DNA of 64,000 nucleotides from NCBI GenBank assembly GCA_018350325.1, contig JAEVLN010000027.1, forward strand, positions 840,380 to 904,379, read 5' to 3'. Below are positions 9,227-20,447 of this stretch, in pieces. How positions within the stretch are numbered: the stretch's first letter is position 1; each line of letters starts with the position of its first letter. The notes under the pieces were generated by a model. It saw nothing but the letters and a program-made list of their open reading frames with translations. It had not been told where the DNA came from and did no database searches. The DNA comes from Globodera rostochiensis. Its lineage: Eukaryota; Nematoda; Chromadorea; Rhabditida; Heteroderidae. Made by a program: the position numbers and the translations under genes.

Positions 9227-12200
9227 TCAGACTTTTTCCAAATATTCGGCGACATTTTGAAAAGTTCGCATTGCGTACGAAATGCCCTCTTGGCATTGAG
9301 CATAGTTTTGTGCGTATTTGACTGTAGTTGCCAAAGTGAACTGAAAAAGGCCATTCAGGGAGGAAATTGTTTTGTTAATTTGTTTGACCAAATTTGGGGA
9401 TGGTGATCATGCAAATACCCTCCGAATTAAGCCCAAAATTGACGTATAAATCTTTAAGTCAATATAAAATTTAGTTACCATCATTTTATCCTCCAACAAT
9501 TGCGGAGTCTCTCTTTCCTGAAGCGCTTTCTGAATTTATTTTAAATTAAAATTCGTTCAAAGAACTTAATTTTAATTATTTTCACATCTCTGGCACACAA
9601 CCTTTACAATTGAAGTGTTGAACAGAGTGAAGGAGTGTTTGTTGTCGATCTCGCCCAAAGCTTCTTTTGGGATGAAGGAGATGAATTGGCACAGAAATTG
9701 GTTGATTTGGAAAATGAGATGCGCTGTAACATTCGGCATTCCAGGAAGTTGAAGGCACATCCGATAAATTGGATCCTCCTGAGAGTTGCGCATAAGCGAA
9801 GCCATCACTAAAAATTGTAGAAGCATAAACCGATGGGAAACGGAAACCACACAATTCCTTTCGCATTAACCTTGATCAAAGTCCGATCGGCGGTGAAGCC
9901 TTTTCCCCTGCTCTGCGCCAGCATCAACACCGGAAGTCCGTTTCGTCGACTTGGCCGCGGCATTGTTCACCTTTGTCTTCGTTTTGCACCGGCGGTCCAT
10001 CCCTTTCCTCTGGCACGGCCGTTTTACCCACATTTTTTGACCAATTTCAAAGCCGTGGTTCGAAATAGGAATTTCAACACGTTCCACAATGCCAAAGCGA
10101 AGTTTTGCCATCTCGTCAGCTTCGTTGTTGCCAGAACCATTCTGATGATCAGCAGCTGGTTCAACATCGATCTCATCTGCTTCACGCTGTTGCAAATGAT
10201 CATCAACAACAACAACAACACTGGCTGACGTCGTTTGTGCCTGTTGCATACGCAATTCGTTCTGTTCCGAAGCCGCACGAAGCTCTGAGACATTTGTGCA
10301 GAGTTTTTCGACAACTTCGTTTATCTAAACTTGCCAAATTTAAGGTTATAAAAGATTTGTGGCATCTCTTCCATTTTCGCCCTCATTTGCCTCACCATTG
10401 CAGCAGCACTAGTGTTGGCGGAAGTAGACAATGACGACGACGCGATAGTGCACGAAGACGAAGACGTACCGCCAGCACTACCACTGCCCGACAGTTCAAC
10501 TCCTCTTACGGCTCCGTCAACGGCACTCATCTGCTGTCGCGAGGCGGTAAAGGCGCACGCCATTTGCCGATCCTCGTCCTCATCATCGCTGCTCAAGCAA
10601 ATTATGTCGAGGTCCGGCGGTGCTGCAGCTGACGGCACGCGCTTCTGTTGTGCCAGAGCAGTTACCTGCTTAAGAGCCTGGAAATTGAATGTGTTCACCA
10701 ATTTAAATTCAATTTTTCTTCATTTAAGAAATTAAAGAGACTTTAATAATCGTGAAATATGCACATGGAAATGCGTTCTAAACGATTCAAACCTCACCAC
10801 CATAATGTCATCGTCATCGTCGGCGGTGTTGACATCGCTTGTACGACCGTCGGTCGCTTCAACGGCTGCATCGGCCTCATCCAATGCCAATGACACCTCC
10901 GATTTCGCCTGCGGCAAGCGCCACGTGCCGTCACGGAGCAGCTCCACCTCGTCCACGCCGGCGCCCACGTTCGACAGCACTTGCTCGAAGTAGCTAAATA
11001 GAACAAAAAACAGTTGTTGTTTTTGTGCTGACAACCAAGGCCGTACGCAGAGGGGGGGGGGGGGGGATCCTAAAAATTAAAATCCAAGCAACATATGCTA
11101 AAAAAAATATATTTTCTTAAACCGAAAATGAATGAAAGCAAAACAAACATAAACATATTCAACAACAAAAATATGAGGTAAAACAATCATTTCGTTAATT
11201 TTCATTTGATACACCTGAACTTAGGCTCAGGCCTAAACCTAAGCTAGCCTAGGCTTAGGCTTAAAGGCTATTCTTTACAGTTAAAAAAATGCGTGAATTC
11301 ACTCATAAAGTGGAAAAGGTTTCGTTTTTATTGACTGCTGCATTTTTATCAGCTTAAAAATAATGGTGTTGGAACAAATTATCATCAAAAAAATTTTCTC
11401 AGCGGCGCCTATCGGCACCGCCGACCACCCTTAAAAATCGAGCATTTTGCGCAAAAATTGCTTAACAAAAATGCAATAAAAAGCAAAAAATACATCCCTA
11501 AGTATCGACTTTCCCCCTCCCCCCTCCACCGAAAATTTTTTCTGCGTACGTCCCTGCTGACAACTCACGCGTCAATGATCAGCTTTGAGTAGATGGTGTC
11601 CTTGTTGCACACAGGGCACTTCCATTTCCATGCGGGCTGTTGCTCGCACATCATCAGGTAGCTGTTCAAGTCAAAACTCTGCAAATGCGTGCATTCGGCG
11701 GTCCGCGAGGGAATTTTGATGCGAGTGAGCATCAGCTAAAAATGGGGAATTTTAAGCTTTTCACAATTTTGGTTGAATTTTAAATCTAAAAAACAGGAAC
11801 AATTGTAGTTTATGGGGGTGTGACCGAATTTGACTTTTTATAGCTCAATCGACTCAGCGAGCTCTGTCGATTGAGCTATAAAAAGTCAAATTCGGTGACA
11901 CGCCCATAAACTACAATTTTACGAAAAAACAAATTTTGTAAGTTAAAATTCAAGACTTTCCGGTTTTTTTAACTTACTGGGTCCATCAGAGAGATCTTCA
12001 ACGCGTCGATTTGCATGTCGTCCTTGTCACTGCCGTTGAACTGCCGGATGATCATTTGTTTGGTCTTCTCAAGCGGACGGCGTGCGTTCGGATTGTTCAA
12101 AATGTGCTCCAACAGCATGTCCGAGTTCAGCCGACGCACCAACGTCACCTGAAAATAAACAATTACCGTAATTTAAAGGAATGGTTATAAATTTTGCTTA

Positions 12201-12605
12201 AACTTCAATTAAATGATTTGACCGAAAATTAATTTGACTGGATAATAAATACTGCAGTTTGTTGTCCTCCCCCCCCCCCCCCCCCCCAATTTTTTGAAAA
12301 AAAAATTATTGGAATGGAGTTCATATTCGGAATCTACGGTCCGAAAACCCTTAGAAACACGTTTTGCGTGACTTAGAATTATTTTTTTTTATATTTTTCC
12401 GAATACAAGGTTTAAAAATAAATGACACCTTTTTGTTCGCTTTTGTCGTTTGGCAGCACAAATCGACGGACGGCGACCTGATGATGTACCGATGGACACG
12501 ATTGCCGCCGAATCGGATCGGCGTCAGTTCCGACGCGTCCTCAATTTCGGACACGCTCAGCGAGTAGTCGACCAATCTTCGACCATTCATCATATCAAAA
12601 AATTG
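9227..12605 (-). CDS. PIAS/Siz-type E3 SUMO-protein ligase
   Basis: Minus-strand gene with agreeing splice phases. Exons: about 12605-12429, 12148-11978, 11735-11569, 10993-10798, 10677-10396, 10324-9871, 9807-9602, 9529-9479 and 9340-9227 (stop 9227-9229). The second exon matches the end of a PINIT domain (VTLVRRLNSDMLL). The second to third exons form the SP-RING/MIZ zinc finger: Cys in RTAEC, His in THLQSFD and the pair in KWKCPVC, followed by YSKLIID. Next come YFEQVL and ELLRDGTWRLP, typical after a MIZ finger. DIICLSSDDEDED is a SUMO-interacting motif plus acidic tail, as in PIAS proteins. The role inferred from the family is attaching SUMO to nuclear proteins. The last three or four exons are unlike known PIAS tails. 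The N-terminal SAP domain and the true start were not found. The intron at 11568-10994 hosts a hAT-like insertion. Confidence 0.8.
11036..11556. mobile_element. hAT-like non-autonomous element in a PIAS intron
   Basis: 521 bp. The ends are CAAGGCCGTACGCAGA and, inverted, CAGGGACGTACGCAGA. The target duplication CTGACAAC is exact at 11028-11035 and 11557-11564. It carries a G-run just inside the left end, a TTAGGC-rich palindromic module at 11221-11272 and a GGCGGCGCC hairpin repeat at 11399-11427. It has no transposase. It sits between the SP-RING exon and the following exon and should be spliced out. Confidence 0.82.
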
Positions 12606-13392
12606 GTGAATATTACACAATAACTTAACTAAAAAAAAATTCGAAATTTTTTGGATGAAATTAGGTTCTAATTGTTAGGGGAATAGGATTTATAGAAAAG
12701 AAAAGCGGCTAAAGTGGAGATTTAGGGGTATAAACTGGTCAAAAAAAGGTAATAGTAGAGCTGGTACCCCACATTTTTTTCAAAAAAAAAAAATTTTCGA
12801 ATTTTAAAGTTGTTTGTTCGAGTCCGGGGTTCAAAAATTTTTTGGAATGAATGTCAGATTTGGATTCTACGACCTCGAATACCCTCTAAAATCTTTTTAT
12901 CGACTTTTAAATCTAATTTTATTAATTTCTCGGTTCGAGACCGAGACTCTCGAGCACCCCTAACTATTACCAAAAAATTTTATCCAAAATAATGATCAAC
13001 AAATTTCAAGAAGCATTTCGAAATGTGAGGGGGTAAGACTGGTGCGATTATCAGACAAAATAGACTTATACATACATCGAGAATGACTTTCGAATTAGTC
13101 GCATCGGAAGTGCAAAATCTCGTAACAATCAAAAAATTTAGTGGCATGTGTAATTCGTAAATCAGACTCTGCAAACATCAGAACATATCGATAAACACAA
13201 ACAGTGCATATGAGCCAGGGGTTCGAACCTGGTAGACTGTAAGGATGAATTTCACCGATTTTTCGATAAACCAGTAACAACTCTACATAGTCTGCCCTCG
13301 CTCTCTTTCTTTCTCTCTTTTTTGCTCTCTTCTTTACTCTTTAAGAAGTTTTCGTGTCAAAAAACTAAAAAAATTCAAAAATACGTACGCGA
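12606..13392. other. Spacer with Merlin-terminus relics and a tRNA-like B box
   Basis: 12770-12960 resembles the inner part of the Merlin terminal repeat found at 57747-59395 (the 'ttcgagtccggggttc...' blocks). 13210-13235 contains GGGGTTCGAACCTGG, a good B-box or T-arm-like palindrome, but no matching D-arm or acceptor pairing was found at tRNA spacing. 13400-13480 has CCACCCTCTAATAATCC blocks related to the TA-flanked elements. Confidence 0.4.
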
Positions 13393-14215
13393 GTGACTTA
13401 CAAATTAGTATGGGTTAAGATCCTCCTCCACCCTCCAATAATCCCCCACCCTCTAATAATCCCCCCACTCTCTGAGTATGTTGAAGAATCTGAGGCCGTT
13501 CTGAGAACTCCCTTATTAATCGATGTTTTTAAGAAGGCAATTGCCGAACCGTCGAAGGACTTTCGTATCAACGAGAAGGGTCTCTCTCTGTTCAATGTTC
13601 CTCATCATCAGCGTCGAGGAGGGGAGGAAGGCCTACCGCTACGACATCGAAGTGACGAATCTGGTCAAACTGAAGAGTCTGACCCGTGGCTCGGACAAAT
13701 GCGATTTTTTGATCACTCACATTACCCCTAAAATTTAAAAATCATCTCCTCCTTAATATTTTAAGAGGCCTGCGTGCGGTTCAACCGCAAAATCTGCTAC
13801 GAACTTCTGATCATCGCCTACGAGAAGACAGGCTAGTTTGGGACGAGCAGGGCAACATGGGTGAGATTGTTTACGACACTCAAGGCCGGCCACTTTGTAC
13901 TTGTCGATGCCGTTCTGTATGGCGGATCCGAAGCTTGAAATGCGCATGACGAAATCGTCGAGCCGGGCTGGGCACTTCGGACTGCTGCCAATATTACTCG
14001 GTTTCCGATTTTTATATTGCGGTTTTTAACGAAAAAGCTGTATTTTACTATAATAGGATAAACTTCCATAAGAATCCCTTTTCAGAAGTAGATTCGATAA
14101 AGACCGATTGGGGATTAATTGTTATGTGGATGATTTTTCCAGTTAATTACCGTTTTATTTCAGAGACAGTTACACGCCGAATGATGCTTTATACGAGGTG
14201 TCTCCGCGGAAGGGC
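13393..14215 (+). pseudogene. Degraded gene fragment, possibly Argonaute N-terminal domain
   Basis: Pieces in order: about 13500-13600 (TPLLIDVFKKAIAEPSKDF), 13590-13735 in a shifted frame (VEEGRKAYRYDIEV then LTRG), about 13768-13855 (RFNRKICYELLIIAYEKTG, then TAG), a shifted frame through 13900 (EIVYDTQGRPL), and 14162-14213 (a short spliced-looking exon). The order 'YxYDVEV ... LTRG ... RKxCxxLLxxAxxKTG ... VYDxxG' is what nematode Argonaute/WAGO N domains look like, but no PAZ, MID or PIWI exon follows. Two frame changes and a stop are visible. The family call is inference from short motifs. Confidence 0.4.
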
Positions 14216-15179
14216 AGGTTTTTGGGTAATGTTTAGTTTATACCTCCCCCCTTTTTTGAAAAATTAACAGAGTCGAGAAAATGCTGTTTCTTGGGGTTTT
14301 CGGGGCCGTCCGTAGATTCCGAATATGACTCCATTTCGACCAATTCCGAACCCCGGACCCGAATTCGAACAATTTTTGTAAATTCAGATTTTTCCAAAAT
14401 AAACATTTATTGCAAAGAAAAAAATCATTCACATGGATAATGTTCAAAAACATGAAGCCAAAAATTGAGGAAGAACGTTGAAATGGGTGACTGGCTCAGC
14501 ATACCGCCACAAGATAGGACGAAAGAATGCATTATTTTGTCCATTAAATGCAATTTTATGCAATAAATGTTCATTTTGAAAAAATGCGAATTTACAAGAA
14601 TTGTAAGAAAAATAAGAACGGGGAAAACACCCCTAAAATCGACGTTTTAGGCTTGCCCCCCACCCTCCGAAAATTTTTTTTGCTACGGCACTGGGTCGCG
14701 CCAAAAAAATTTTAAAAATTTTGTCTGTGCCGCCGCCGCGGATTTATTTAAACATGCAATTGCTTTGAAAATAAACCTCGAGGTTGGGTGGCGCAACGTT
14801 CAGTTTCTGCTGCACATGGGCGGTTTGTGTGATTAAAGGGCGTTCCCGGGGGTGGGGCTGCAGCCCCCTCCCTTCCGAAATGAAATTTGAGAAAAACTCT
14901 ATAGGGGGGGGGGGGGAGGGGGAGTCCTGTTGTGTGATTTGTCGGACAATTTTTTCAATTGACAGAGATGAAGAATTCGTTGTTTCCAATTCGACCGATG
15001 AAAGCGACTATTCGTTGGAGGCTTACGATCGCTGTAAAATTCGCCAGGAACGTCCGTTCAGGCGAGCAGCCACAAACAAAAGCACAACACGGCGAAAGCG
15101 AACAGAAAGGAAACTATCAAAGCTGTGAAGGATGACGGGGATGAGTCCAATTCCCGTAGAGAATTAGGCTTGTAATTTA
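14216..15179. other. Spacer with Merlin-terminus relic and G-tract repeat
   Basis: 14235-14420 strongly resembles one Merlin terminal repeat (GGGGTTTTCGGGG, then the TTCGAACAATTTTT blocks). 14640-14700 matches the right-end region of G-tract elements such as 11036-11556. A plus-strand frame at about 14920-15128 is acidic, then basic (Lys/Arg-rich), and might be an exon of the gene ending at 15474, but I cannot join it with confidence. Confidence 0.4.
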
Positions 15180-15474
15180 AAGATTTTGTTATCTACTTGG
15201 ACCCTCCGCGCAATTTCGGCCCAAAGACAAATACGAGAAACTTGCCGATGGAATTTGCAATTTCTTGACAGTGAACAACGGAAGGGCCAACACCAACGAA
15301 ATATTGACGCGGTTTCAGGTATTTTTTGGATGGATGACAATTTGAAATAATTGTTTTTAATTTGTTTTTTTTGTTCAGAACCGAGTCCATCTTTCGGAAT
15401 CGTTTGTGTTTCGCTCCATTCTCAAACATTTGTGCAAATTGCTTCCAAATTCACAATGGATTTTGCGCGATGAA
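15180..15474 (+). CDS. C-terminal exons of an unrecognised gene (CSB/ERCC6-tail-like?)
   Basis: Two exons: about 15190-15319 (contains FGPKDKYEKLADGICNFLTV, donor CAG|GTATT) and about 15379-15474 (ESFVFRSILKHLCKL, then a Trp-containing end and TGA). The intron is about 60 bp. The pattern, a short helix, then a tri-helical winged-helix-like segment ending in a W-containing strand, resembles the extreme C-terminus of ERCC6/CSB repair ATPases. No SNF2 helicase motifs are present in the window, so this is at best the tail of a truncated copy. Confidence 0.35.
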
Positions 15475-15566
15475 TCCGTTTGAAGTTTCGCCGCCGATTG
15501 TTTATGGCTTTAGCACCAAAGTTCTCCCAATTTTTATTTCGCGTTTTATTTATTCACTTGCATCGA

Positions 15567-15993
15567 TGGCGCCCGGAAAATGCGACACCAAGCGGAAAAT
15601 GCGACACTAATTTAAAAGAAAATTTTTGAATCTATTGAAATTGTTGAAAATTAAGGAAAACCCGACTTTTGGGTAACACTAAAGCCGGATAGAATAACTG
15701 GGAAAAGTTAGAGACTTAGGGGGTTTGTTAGGCTTAGGCCTAAGTCACCCTGGCTTGGAGTTCGTTAGGATTAGGCCTAAGCCACCCTAGGCTTAGGCTT
15801 AAAACAGTGGACCCGCCCTCCGTCTTGCACCTCTACTTGCTTCGTCATCGGCTCGCTGTTGGCGAGTCACTACGCGGCCTTTTATTTCGTAGTAGACTTA
15901 GAATTTGACATTCAGATTTATTTAAAACATTTTCTTACTGTTGCATATTCCGGTGTCGCATTTTCTGGTGTCGTATTTTTCGGCCACCGGGTC
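15567..15993. mobile_element. Foldback-like element with (AAAATGCGACACC)n ends
   Basis: The left end carries GGAAAATGCGACACC units. The right end carries the inverted units CCGGTGTCGCATTTTCTGGT. The centre (15660-15803) contains a block ACTAAAGCCGGATAGAATAA that is also present, inverted, in the element at 53461-54045, and a TTAGGC-rich palindromic module. I did not find a convincing target duplication, so the exact borders are uncertain. Confidence 0.55.
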
Positions 15994-16045
15994 AACGATG
16001 GGTGCACTTCATTTCTAAAGCTAATAAAATGGTTCTACCTCATTT

Positions 16046-16907
16046 CAGCTCCAGTCTTTTCGTCACCGTCAATTCGTCACCAGCATTTCGTCACCGTCAT
16101 TTCGTCACTTCATTTCGTCACCACAAAATTTAAATGTATGGCGTAAAATAAAATTCCGAAAAATTATTATGTAATCTAAAATTGTTTCGTCACCAAAATT
16201 AGTTTTTAAAAAACGTAAAACTGAAAAAAATAATATTAGGTGATATTTCACTTAAAATGCCTGATGTTATTTGTTAATTTAAAAATAGTGTGATTAAAAA
16301 TGGATTATGGCATTCCCAAATGATGAGCGATTGTCCTGAGATAACGAAGCGGGTCATCATCAGCTCTTTGCTGAAACTGTCCAAAGAGTGCCAATAGATT
16401 CTCAACCAGGATTTTGTGCCCCATCTCCATCACTTGAGTCCATCGAAGAAGATAATTCTCCAGCCGATGAAGACAATTCTCCCTCCTCAAAATTAATGTT
16501 ATCATCCGCCATTTTCTGGTTTTTTGGGGGAAACTCTCAATTCAACAAAGAAATAAACGATCGGACCGAAGAGCAACACCATCAAAACAAACATGTGTTT
16601 ACGAATAACAGACGGAAACTTTCCGCTACTCTTTGCTTTGGAAGTTTTACTAAATTCAATTTTTAGGTTGTTAATACTTTAAAGTTTAAACATAAATTAG
16701 ACTCTGAGCTGTGAGCGCTTTATCCCAAAATTTTAAGTTATTTTATTTGCATTACATATTTAAAAGGATATTTATTTTATCGATATTCATGTATAGAAAG
16801 AATAGCTTTACGCCATACATTTAAATTTTGTGGTGACGAAATGAAGTGACGAAATGACGGTGACGAAATGCTGGTGACGAAAAGACTGGAGCTGAAATGA
16901 TGTGTCA
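16046..16907. mobile_element. Foldback-like element with (TTTCGTCACC)n inverted ends
   Basis: About 95-bp inverted termini start TCATTTCAGCTCCAGTCTTT and continue as tandem TTTCGTCACC units, then ACAAAATTTAAATGTATGGC. The right copy (16813-16907) mirrors the left (16046-16144) except for one missing unit. The interior holds a short minus-strand ORF start around 16512-16400 with an acidic Ser-rich N-terminus (MADDNINFEEGELSSS). It could be the eroded start of a transposase but is not recognisable. No target duplication was found. Confidence 0.65.
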
Positions 16908-17276
16908 CCAAATGGATTAAATTCTATACAAATGTAAGGCATTTCTTAATTTATTTTCCCTTTTAAATTTGTTGTTTTCCAAATTTTGCAACATTCGTAA
17001 TTTTTTATTCAAATAATTTTCACGACGATGCTTGTAGGCGCCGTCGGACCCCTACCCGTATTTTAAAAATTTACTTAACAAATTAAAATTTCAAAACGGT
17101 GGCGCCGGTCGGGGGGGGGGGTGGGGTGGGAAACGAGCTGTTCCGGGCAACGATACCCATTTTATTGTTTATGTTGTTACACTAGAACTGGTGATATGTG
17201 GAGATGCCATTTTGTATTTCTGGACAATATGATAAAATACGCTCTCTTCGTAAAAAATATATGTGTTGTAATAGCT

Positions 17277-18525
17277 ACGAATTTTTGTATTCAAACTCTT
17301 CGGGGCTAAGATGGTCGCTAAACGACGAATTTTCGTATTCAAACCCTTCGGGGCTAAGATGGTCGCTAAGCGACGAATTTTCGTATTCAAACCCTTCGGG
17401 GCTAAGATGGTCGCTAAGCGACGAATTTTCGTATTCAAACCCTTCGGGGCTAAGATGGTCGCTAAGCGACGAATTTTCGTATTCAAACCCTTCGGGGCTA
17501 AGATGGTCGCTAAGCGACGAATTTTCGTATTCAAACCCTTCGGGGCTAAGATGGTCGCTAAGCGACGAATTTTCGTATTCAAACCCTTCGGGGCTAAGAT
17601 GGTCGCTAAGCGACGAATTTTCGTATTCAAACCCTTCGGGGCTAAGATGGTCGCTAAGCGACGAATTTTCGTATTCAAACCCTTCGGGGCTAAGATGGCC
17701 GCTAAGCGACGAATTTTCGTATTCAAACCCTTCGGGGCTAAGATGGTCGCTAAGCGACGAATTTTCGTATTCAAACCCTCCGGGGCTAAGATGGTCGCTA
17801 AGCGACGAATTTTCGTATTCAAACCCTTCGGGGCTAAGATGGTCGCTAAGCGACGAATTTTCGTATTCAAACCCTTCGGGGCTAAGATGGCCGCTAAGCG
17901 ACGAATTTTCGTATTCAAACCCTTCGGGGCTAAGATGGTCGCTAAGCGACGAATTTTCGTATTCAAACCCTCCGGGGCTAAGATGGTCGCTAAGCGACGA
18001 ATTTTCGTATTCAAACCCTTCGGGGCTAAGATGGTCGCTAAGCGACGAATTTTCGTATTCAAACCCTTCGGGGCTAAGATGGTCGCTAAGCGACGAATTT
18101 TCGTATTCAAACCCTTCGGGGCTAAGATGGTCGCTAAGCGACGAATTTTCGTATTCAAACCCTTCGGGGCTAAGATGGTCGCTAAGCGACGAATTTTCGT
18201 ATTCAAACCCTTCGGGGCTAAGATGGTCGCTAAGCGACGAATTTTCGTATTCAAACCCTTCGGGGCTAAGATGGTCGCTAAGCGACGAATTTTCGTATTC
18301 AAACCCTTCGGGGCTAAGATGGTCGCTAAGCGACGAATTTTCGTATTCAAACCCTTCGGGGCTAAGATGGTCGCTAAGCGACGAATTTTCGTATTCAAAC
18401 CCTTCGGGGCTAAGATGGTCGCTAAGCGACGAATTTTCGTATTCAAACCCTTCGGGGCTAAGATGGTCGCTAAGCGACGAATTTTCGTATTCAAACCCTT
18501 CGGGGCTAAGATGGTCGCTAATTTG
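17277..18525. repeat. 48-bp satellite array, about 26 copies
   Basis: Unit length is exactly 48 bp, for example positions 17341-17388, containing GGGGCTAAGATGGTCGCTAA and the near-palindrome GTCGCTAAGCGAC. Copies are almost identical. Two marker variants, GGTC to GGCC (17697 and 17889) and CCTTCG to CCTCCG (17776 and 17968), each recur exactly 192 bp apart, showing duplication of a four-unit block. Because 48 is divisible by three and the unit lacks stops in several frames, long open frames run through the array on both strands. They are not evidence of a protein. Confidence 0.92.
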
Positions 18526-19060
18526 TAAGCGTCGTATTCGTTCCAAAGGCTCGTCGCGAAGTTCAATTGCCAAAGGCAGCGGGTCAAACGCACGCGGCCT
18601 CGCGTTCAACGCGAGGCCGCCGCATATCCAATTGTTGCCGTGGATGAACGCCAGCAGATGCAGTCGGAGGCGGCACTTTTGGGCAATATGCCAATGGTTT
18701 GGGAATCCGCTAATTAAAAATTTTTTAACAGGTCGCTAGCTCTTCCACTCTGCTCAATTTGTCCCGCATCCTCCTGGAGATTTGCCGTCGTTGATCCGCG
18801 CAAGGATGCCGTCCACGCGACCATCGCCTCTTTGTGCCTCGGTAGATTCTTTTGGCGCCCACTCTCCGCTCGCGTTGGTCCGTCTGCTCCAGACTCTGAT
18901 CGTTCTGTTGGGTCCAAGCGCAGTGGCTAACTGTTTGCGCATCGGAGAACTCCAAGCGTTTGCGAATGCCACGTGTCGCATTAAAGACGCGGTGTCGGAC
19001 GACGACGTGAAGGCATTGGTCCGCAAGCTGTCCGATAAAATTGGGACGATTTGAAGGCAG
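18526..19060 (+). other. Possible 3' exons of an unrecognised gene after the satellite
   Basis: A perfect hairpin with GCGGCCTCGCGTT arms lies at about 18594-18620. A plus-strand frame at about 18640-18715 (RQQMQSEAALLGNMPMVWES) and another ending at a stop near 19052 (LGPSAVANCLRIGELQAFAN, then SDDDVKALVRKLSDKIG) read like helical coding sequence but lie in different frames. I recognise no domain. They may be exons of a gene interrupted by the array or a relic. Confidence 0.3.
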
Positions 19061-19399
19061 CTAAAGCGATGGCAATTTCTTATTTTCATTGTCAATCATT
19101 CTGCTTTTGACAGATTAATTTGATTGACTGTTTTGTCCGTTGACACACGCGGGTATTTATTGCTATGTTTCTCCATTGTTCCTTTTCATTATTCGTCCTT
19201 AAAAAACTCTCAAGGTCGGCACGCCATGGGCAACTTAGGGCTCCTAATGGAAAATTTTATATTTTATTTAAAAAGGTGGGTTTTATCGTTTTCACCGACT
19301 TCAAATGCGGCCCTCGAATCCGACAAGTTAAGACCTAAGAAACCCTATAAAAGTGGTTTTAGGTGATTTCAAGTCTGGGCCCTATGATCCATAGTTACC

Positions 19400-19619
19400 A
19401 AAATGGACAGCGTTTGGGTGAGAAAGAAAAAAATAAATCAAATTATGGGCAATTTCATTTTTTGATGATTTGCTTAACCAATTTATTTGTGTTATAGTTG
19501 CAGAAACTCCCGGCTTATTTGTCGATTCTGGCACCGAATTGTTCCCATTTGTTTCGTTGTATCATCCTGGCGCCAAAATTGAAGCGAACTTTGGACAAAA
19601 CTTTGAATTCAAATTCTGA
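19400..19619 (+). pseudogene. Orphan last exon of a SPRY-domain (SPRYSEC-like) gene
   Basis: Starts with the end of the preceding exon (NGQRLG with donor GTGAG at about 19415). After a roughly 85-bp intron an intact terminal exon (19504-19619) encodes the strand LFVDSGTELFPFVSL, then KIEANFGQNFEFKF and a stop, matching the C-terminus of cyst-nematode SPRY/RanBPM-like proteins. No upstream SPRY exons lie near, so this is a partial duplicate. Unlike the larger gene at 29709-34542, its reading frame is intact through this exon. Confidence 0.78.
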
Positions 19620-20447
19620 TGATGACCAAGAAGCCCCCCGGACCAAATTTTAATTTGTGTTGTTGCATTCATTGTCTGATTTTTGTTGTTATTTCGCAAA
19701 TCTGGGCTCGATTAAAGAATTTAAGTTTCCGAGACTCGATTAGCAAATTAGCATTTTTAGGTTGTTGAGGCTCCCAATTAATCGCATAAAAACAATTTAG
19801 AATAATTTAGTTGGGACTTGAAGAAATTTGGCCCTTTCTCACTCGACACAAAAAAATCTTCAGACACCTTAGAAGCGACCCTATTTATCAAAAACAACTA
19901 AAATAGGTTTTTTAAATCCGATTAAGATTTTACGACGAGTTTTTGGCGTAAAACATGTTTTCGTCCATAGGTAATTTAATAAATTATGATGAAAGAGATG
20001 TTTTCTTAGTTAGTTACAAAATGGCATTTTTGTTGGTTGAACTTATTTGAACAAGTTCAATTTGCATTGCATAAATGTATTTACGCTTCATTAATATTCT
20101 GTGCCCCCCTGCAGACCGACGTGCCGTTCCCGTCCCCAATGCTTTACGATTAGAACGGTTTTCGAGAGAATAAATAAAAAATTGCGTCTGAGAATCGTTT
20201 ACTGCTTACAAAATGTGTCCAAAAGCATTCATTGAATTAATTTTTTCGTTTATACTTTTTTCGATTAGTTTAAAAATAATAATAAATATTATAGGAAATT
20301 TAAGGCACTATAAAACTAAGAAAAGGGCTGACGATAGACATTATAATGTGCGTTAATCTTTTTATTTTATAAATATTATTAAATTAAATTTTTTTATGAA
20401 ATTTATAAACTGAAACTGCGTTCATTTTTCAACTTTCTGTTTAAGAG
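19620..20447. other. AT-rich spacer upstream of the secreted EF-hand gene
   Basis: Very AT-rich, with no ORF or repeat I can name. It presumably contains the promoter of the gene starting at 20448, but nematode promoters lack motifs I could identify with confidence. Confidence 0.4.

Noticed and set aside
11221..11272. Interstitial telomere tract
   Set aside because: TTAGGC units are degenerate and arranged as palindromes, not as a head-to-tail array, so a simple telomere fusion is unlikely.
13205..13240. tRNA T-arm (GGGGTTCGAACCTGG)
   Set aside because: No D-arm or anticodon arm at the proper spacing on either strand; probably a SINE or chance palindrome.
17277..18525. CRISPR array
   Set aside because: Repeats are directly adjacent with no unique spacers, and the genome is eukaryotic.
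17169..18739. Long open frames of over 400 codons on both strands
   Set aside because: They are produced by the 48-bp satellite, whose unit is a multiple of three and lacks stops in several frames. There is no domain or start context.
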